This document shows, in pieces, positions 58,501-64,000 of a DNA stretch of 64,000 nt. Position numbers and translations under genes: made by a program. The notes beneath the pieces were generated by a model. That model had not been told where the DNA came from, searched no databases, and saw only the letters and a program-made list of their open reading frames with translations. Numbering within the stretch: the first letter of the stretch is position 1; every line of letters starts with the position of its first letter. The stretch is from Prostheceraeus crozeri (taxonomy: Eukaryota > Platyhelminthes > Polycladida > Euryleptidae): contig CAJQUW010016191.1 in NCBI GenBank assembly GCA_907163375.1, positions 95,143 through 159,142 of the forward strand. The letters are read 5' to 3'.

Positions 58501-61158
58501 ACACTTTCTGATGACACTCACGAATAAAGTTTGATGATCAAACTTTACTTTCACAAACGTGTGTCGCGGTAAAGAACTAGTTGACTACACTAACTTTGCT
58601 TTTACAAACCATGATACAGTTTCTGACTAGACTTACGAATAAAACGTTGATGATCAAACTTTCTAACTATACATCAACCTGTGTTGCAATAAAACTTTTG
58701 TACAATATGATAAAGTTTCTGACGATACTGACAAGAGCTTGTTCACTAGCGAAGAGAGAATTCTGTGATGTGTTGCGTGTGGCGCATGAATGTCCTCCCT
58801 TCATTCCATTCATCAATTCGTCTCCGTGATAGAGACAAGAAGAACTGATGGTTCATTCTCGCATGCTTGGCCAACTGTCGGGAAACAAGTGCAATGGAGA
58901 TTTTATGAGGTAACCTGTGGCAGATAGCTAAATGTTGCCCTGGCGGTCAGAGTACAACGTTGAGACGAAACATTGCAAACATGACGCAGAGAGGTTTCAC
59001 AAGGATTACCATTGCCCACGTCCCGTGCAGTACTCATCGCTACGGACTTCACCGCTGTCTCGAAATCACCCACAGGAAGTATCACACCGAAAATCGTGCA
59101 CCGTCCATGACTTGATCGCCAGACATGAAAACCGGTGGAGTTGGTAAGAGGTTGACAGACTTTGATAGTAGCTTGATAGCAAGCCGTAGAGAGCTTGATT
59201 CACCAGCGTTTTGCAATGGAGATGTTTAGAGGCCACCCATGACAAGATAGCTAAGACTCAACCGATTGGCGTTCAAAGTGCTACGTTGAGAACTGTGTCA
59301 AATGCCAAACATGAGACATGAGTTGTCCCAGCGGTTACGGTCTAAACTATGACACACTCCCTTGCCACACTTATCACTACGGCATCGTCCGCCGTCCCGA
59401 AGGAACACCCTGTCAGTGGAATATTACAGCAAAACTCTCCGTGTCTTGCTCGCTTTCAGTGAAAAGCCGCTTGTAACATGAGAAGCCTGGCTCACTAAAA
59501 ATCATCTAGTTGACTTCAGCAGGGTCGAACACCCCAGAAAACCTCCAAAACTAGTGAATTTAAATTTTTCAACTTTTTAGCACTACTTATGACATTTAAT
59601 AAGTAGTCTATCACTTAGGGCAGGTCAATAGCAACCGAACCTTTTTTGATTCAAGTCAAAACGGACTTGTAGAAGCAAAGTTACAAGCCTTTAAAGTTTT
59701 GGAGTCTTTTATGGCCTGGAGACGAAGGCCATCTCCTGGCTAACCTCTAAGTCTGACGCCTTAGCTGACTTCAGCAATGAAATTTTCTAAGTCGGTTTCT
59801 TACAGAAACCCGGTTTTTCAGATTTCCAATGCTATCATCGGAGCTCCAGAGTTCACCTACCCCAACCCAGTCGGGAGGAGAACTGATTTCCACAAGCCGA
59901 GTTTCCACTTATATAGTGTGTGGCGATCAGCTGATGACGTAATACCCATCATCCAAACACTGAAAACCCGTCTATCTCCGATTCTAGTGCTCCGATTGAG
60001 CTGGAAATATACCATTTCCATGTAGAATTTGACGCTGAATCCGAATCTGACCTCCGTTTTCCCATCCGATGCTTCGTTTTGGCTCTACAGTAGGCAGCCA
60101 TCGCAAAAATTCTAACTCTTTTTTCGAAAAATGTTGAAAAATTTTCTCTCCGATTGACTTGAAACTTACCATGCTGATAGAGAATTTCACGCTGATTCCA
60201 AATTTGAAATCCGTTTTCCAATCCGATGCTTCGTTTTGAAGCTACAGCCCAAAACGTCCCAAATTCTAACTCTGTCGTTTTTCGCCAATGTCCCAAAATC
60301 TTAAATGGCGTCTCACATCTAAACGAAGACAGATATGAGCAAGCCGATTCTTTCACTGAATTTGTCTCACACTCAGCTTTCAAACGAGCTATGGCACGAC
60401 AAAATCCGTCCACTAGAAGCAAAGTTGGAAGATCGGTGCCGAGGGGGGGGAGGTCAGAACTTTTTCTCTCCGATTGAGTTGGGAAGAAGTTTCTAGACCC
60501 AACTTTGGCCAAAACGTCCGAATTTGCACTCCATTTTCCCATCCGAGGCCTCCTTCCTGTCGAAAAACGACTTTTCTCATCCCAAAACCTCCAAACACCT
60601 GCCTTTTCCAACTCTGACGGTTTCCTGCCATTTTCCTCCCTAAACCCAAGAAAATGAACCCAAACTGAGCTTTTCACGGCATTTTTCTCACTCCCAGCTT
60701 TCAAATGAGCTATGGCACCACTTTCTACGATGTCTAACACCAAAGTTGGAAGTTTGGCAGGAGGGGGGGGGAGGTCTTCAAAACTTTTTCTCTCCAATGT
60801 CGCTGGAAACATCCTTCCTAACCCAAAATTTCACGTAGAGTCCGAATCTGCACTCCGTTTTCTCATCCGAGCACTCCTTCCTGTCGAAAAATGGACTTTC
60901 TCATCCCAAAACCTCCAACACCAGCCTTTTCCACACTCTATCCTTCCCACATTCCTACCCTTCTCCCTTCCTACCCCTTGCCTCATCACTCCTCCTTCCT
61001 TCCTTCCTTCCAGAGGGGGGGGGAGGGAGCCGTTTCCTCCTCACGGACCCATTCCTCCCAACACATCCTTGGCGACTTCCTTCCAGAGGGGGGGCTGAGT
61101 CAGCCTGATGACTCAGCATTTCACATTTTGCACTTGCGTCTGGAATGTGCTTACTACT
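55535..61158 (-). repeat. right inverted arm
   Basis: Reverse complement of the left arm. It has one more 72-bp unit and a longer minisatellite (about 57355-58740, with an extra duplicated block near 57660-57960). The outer 1.3 kb is nearly unchanged. The innermost 130 bp (55535-55665) diverge more from the left arm, which marks the transition to the unique core. Confidence 0.95.
59908..59915 (-). promoter_or_regulatory. TATA box in right arm
   Basis: Inverted counterpart of the left-arm TATATAAG; it also points towards the core. The ATCAGCTGAT context is kept. Confidence 0.6.
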
Positions 61159-61164
61159 AAGCAG
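61159..61164 (+). repeat. 6-bp target duplication AAGCAG (right)
   Basis: Directly follows CTTACTACT at 61158 and equals 38006-38011. Confidence 0.9.
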
Positions 61165-61385
61165 TTTACTTGAATACGTTTCCGATTTTAGGAAACGACT
61201 TCACGAAGTCCGAGACTTAGCGCGTAAAAATCTTGCTGAATCACAAAAGAAAATGAAATTCAGATACGACAAAAGTTCTACCGAAAGACGTTTTTCTCCG
61301 GGAGACAAAGTATTGGTTTATTTGCCAATTCAAGGAGACCCATTACAAGCGCGATATTATGGCCCTTGCCTTATAAAACAGAAAT
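61165..61385 (+). pseudogene. integrase C-terminus of Gmr1-like element
   Basis: Resumes the interrupted LTR element. LARKNLAESQKKMKFRYD is followed by RRFSPGDKVLVYLPIQGDPL and ARYYGPCLI, the GPY/F-type C-terminal module of Gypsy integrases. It ends at about 61385, where Penelope-like sequence starts. The reverse transcriptase and the 3' LTR expected after it are not in the window. Confidence 0.85.
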
Positions 61386-61389
61386 TGAG

Positions 61390-63900
61390 GAAATGAAGGA
61401 GCAAATGATCTTGCACACAAAACATTCAAAGAAATGGAGTATGTTGACGCAGAGACAATATCCCGTAGTGAGTAATATGTACGAACAGTATAAGCCTACA
61501 TTTGTGTTTACATTTCGTAATAGACTATGGTTTAACAAGTTGAATGACCGCTCCGAGCCTGAGTTGGCTGCTATTAATTCTGAAAAAGTTTGTAATGAAG
61601 CTAAAGTAGTACTTCCTACTTACGTTATCTCTACGCTTAGTCGTGGTCCCAAGTTTCGCATACCACATTCGTACAATAAACATTTTATTGAACGCAACAA
61701 CCTATCTGTAGACTGCATTTCTACAAACTTAGATGGCAGAGTAACTGTATTAGTAATGGTTATAATAGCGATTACAGTAATGGTGACTCTTTGCTCGTAC
61801 CGTTTCATAAAAATACAGTATGGTTTCCACTAAGATGAATAATGATTCGGAAAAAAACTTGCAATTATTCCAATATGAGGCCAAGGAAATCATCAAAAAA
61901 GAATCCAAACATGTGAAAAATAAAAGTAGCTACAAACGTATTCCACAAAGATAATAAGAAAGCTAAACAATTTCTGATATCCAATAACTTGTTAGCTATT
62001 CCGTCTGATAAAACAAACCGTATGGTAGTTTGCGATAAAAGTCTAATTTATCGGCAGAGTAGAAAATATTTTAAAAGATTCTAGCACATACAAATTATTG
62101 AGTGTATCAAAATGCTCTAAAATCGAAAAAACAGGCCAACAAATTGATAAAGGCGAGGTGTAAAAGCACGTATATTGACTCTGATAAGTTAATAGCCATG
62201 GGTAGTAGACCAGCTAAGTTCTTTTGTAGATAAAAGACCACAAAGAAAGAAGTGAAGAAGGCTTTCCTTTGAGACCAATAGCTTCGTCAATCAATACCCC
62301 TACAGAAAAGGTTCGACTGGCTGACGAGCAGACTACTTAACAAATTGATTCAATTTGGTCCCCGCTAACATCAGCAGTAGTCTCCAACTAATTGAAAAGC
62401 TGGAAAGGAAAAGATTAATTTACCGGATGAAAAGATGACCTTCATTTCTCTAGATGTTAAACAGCTGTTATAGTAGCATTACCGTTGCAAACATGGCATC
62501 ACTACTGTTATGAACTTCATCTCCCAATATTGGATGAATATAAGTAATTATGGTTTCACACTAAAAGATGTAGAGGATTTTCTGAAGTTCGTAATATATA
62601 ACTACGAGATTCAATTACAACAACAAAACTTATTTACAGATAAATGGGTGTCCTATGGGATCCCACTTCGCGCCAGCCTTTGCCATATTATATATGAATT
62701 TTATTGAAAAAACTGCCCTGGATTATTCTTAGGAAATAAGCACAAAATATCTGCCGCTGGTATTTTATCGGTACATTGATGGATATAATTATTGGGCCGT
62801 TTGTAATAAAGCCACTTCTAACTTTGAAGTTATTCTGGATGGTGTTTTGAACTCAGTGTCAACAGTGCGATTCATTTTACTGTAGAAATACCTGATAACG
62901 GTATTCTGAATTTTTTTAGACTTATCTATTGCTGTTTGTCCAGTATATATAGAAAATCCAGTATAGATGGTATTGCAAAGAGGCAACATTCTAACATTAT
63001 CTCTCAGCCATGGTGTAGTTGGGTTCCTTCTCATGTTAAAATCCAATGTTTATTCGTAGTAGTTTCAAAAAATATTAAAGACAGATGTTCTGATAACGAT
63101 ATAGTATCACGATATGCTAACTTCTCTCAAAAACTTTAATCAACAGGACTTCAAAATAATGGTTTATACTTCTGTTGAGAAGTACGCTTCGTATTGACTC
63201 TCGCAATAGAAAAGACCAGCGCAATGACATGTTGGCTAGTCTAAATATCGACTTTATTAGTGACTCTTGTACCAGGAAAATACGCAGTATTGCTAGGTAG
63301 AAAATACTATGTCCGCTGTCAGAATTATTTTGTAAACCGGGAAAATCTATGGCAATTTTATGAATACCGTCACTTTCCGTAACAATAGGAGATTGTTAAT
63401 TGCAGTATTTGCGATGTTCCAGTGTCTGATAAATTACTCCTGTAGAGTAGATAATGTCGTCTATAGCTTGCAAATGCAAAATCTGTAATGATAGCTATGT
63501 TGGTTCTACTAATAGAACTTTCTCTGCGCGCTATGCGGAACATGAACGCAGTAGTATTCGTTATGGAGATATGAAAAGTGCACATTATCTCAACATATTC
63601 GATCTAAGCACAATAATAACGGTTGCTTATGACGATTAAAAGATTTCTATGTGGAGGATAATAGACCATCAAAATAACCCTGGTTTAGAACTAGAATTTC
63701 TGAAGCTAATTTCATTGATTTTCTTGAAACCAACTCTAGAAACCGTAAACACGAACAACATTGAGCCAGTGAGCGGTCATTCAACTTAATACGTATTCTG
63801 TTAAGATAATTTAGATAAAAGCGTGAAAAAATAGTTTGTGTATTTTCGCATATAGTGTAACCCTTGACAAAGGTCAAGACGACCGAAACGTTGGGTGCCT
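61390..63900 (+). mobile_element. Penelope-like element (decayed)
   Basis: In order on the plus strand: an N-terminal region with LPTYVISTLSRGPKFRIP (about 61614-61667), LLAIPSDKTNRMVVCDKSLI (about 61990-62050), LRPIASSINTPTEKV (about 62272), TFISLDVKQL (62440-62470, first catalytic Asp), WVSYGIPLRASL (about 62645), FYRYIDGYNY (about 62765, the YxDD-type site), then the endonuclease start CKCKICNDSYVGSTNRTFSA and RYAEHERSS (63468-63555, GIY-YIG type). Many stops and frame changes separate the blocks. It inserted into the Gmr1-like element right after its integrase end. RT plus GIY-YIG in this order defines Penelope-like elements. Confidence 0.88.
63454..63639 (+). pseudogene. GIY-YIG endonuclease piece of Penelope-like element
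   Basis: A 61-codon frame with C-K-C-K-I-C before DSYVGSTNRTF and a later EHERSS. These are the zinc/cysteine motif, the YVG core and the EH motif typical of Penelope-type GIY-YIG nucleases, which nick target DNA. The catalytic domain continues in other frames. Confidence 0.85.
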
Positions 63901-63905
63901 GCTCA
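63860..63905 (+). other. 3' tail hairpin of Penelope-like element
   Basis: TTGAC-AAAG-GTCAA hairpin followed by GACGACCGAAACGTTGG. A small hairpin and a CGAAACGTTG phrase downstream of the endonuclease is a tail layout I associate with elements of this kind. The rest (63906-64000) is AT-rich, and the end of the element is not defined. Confidence 0.35.
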
Positions 63906-64000
63906 TTTTTCCATTTTCTATTTTACTTCAATATATTTACTTTTCGGCATAACAAAGGGAGTTGTGTTCCGAATATTTTTGTAACAATCAAAATGGCTAT

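Larger units (their letters stand above)
38012..61158. mobile_element. giant Polinton-like insert, about 18 kb plus duplicated arm
   Basis: The left end begins AGTAGTAAGCACATTCCAG and the right end is its inverted match (ends CTTACTACT at 61158). A 6-bp duplication of the target flanks it. Long inverted arms run 43214 to about 48500 and about 55535 to 61158; the left arm occurs a second time at 38012-43142. Without the extra copy the element measures 17.9 kb. A 6-bp duplication, AG..CT ends and 15-20 kb size fit Polinton/Maverick elements. Arms over 5 kb are longer than usual for that family, and none of its hallmark genes (protein-primed polymerase B, integrase, packaging ATPase, protease, capsids) is visible. 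It may be a non-autonomous Polinton relative or a different, undescribed family. The near-identical arms point to a young insertion. Confidence 0.85.

Overview
This window is repeat-dominated DNA from an animal genome, most likely a marine invertebrate and possibly a deuterostome. The evidence is the repeat fauna: a Gmr1-like LTR element, Penelope-like elements with GIY-YIG ends, a CR1/L2-type LINE tail, hAT elements, a Polinton-sized insert, and split-gene signals (GT..AG introns, TATA boxes) instead of operons. I recognise no host protein gene and no convincing rRNA or tRNA gene. The species cannot be named from the sequence alone.

Layout. 1-6660 is AT-rich intergenic DNA with a hAT-like end and a tRNA-like patch. 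6665-7065 (-) is the 3' end of a LINE. 7405-10003 is a 2.6 kb segment that recurs at 19787-22329; the second copy is flanked by 131-bp direct repeats and was later split by a Ty3/Gypsy element (13917-19786) with two LTRs and a 5-bp target duplication. 24019-25214 is an inverted-repeat element full of CTTGGG palindromes. 26527-28920 is a deleted hAT transposon with a clear 8-bp target duplication. 30290-31545 (-) is a Penelope-like fragment.

From 34652 a second LTR element begins. Its gag-protease-integrase frame has no room for reverse transcriptase before integrase, which is the Gmr1 arrangement. At AAGCAG (38006-38011 and 61159-61164) it is split by a very large insert, 38012-61158. This insert has terminal inverted arms of about 5 kb, ends in AGTAGTA...TACTACT and has a 6-bp target duplication, all like Polinton/Maverick elements. 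However, I find no polymerase, integrase, ATPase, protease or capsid gene. Its roughly 7 kb core instead holds a coiled-coil protein, an acidic protein with a SUMO-interaction-like motif and a small cysteine-rich protein, none of which I recognise. Each arm carries C-tract modules, a TATA promoter followed by hairpin-rich sequence, and long minisatellites. The left arm is present twice in tandem, and the extra copy includes about 55 bp of host LTR-element sequence, so either a rearrangement or an assembly error occurred after insertion. The rest of the LTR element (61165-61385) is then cut by a Penelope-like element (about 61390-63900, +).

The genes do not form a pathway. The window is a nest of insertions: LTR element first, then the giant insert and a Penelope-like element inside it. 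The giant insert is the best candidate for something undescribed.
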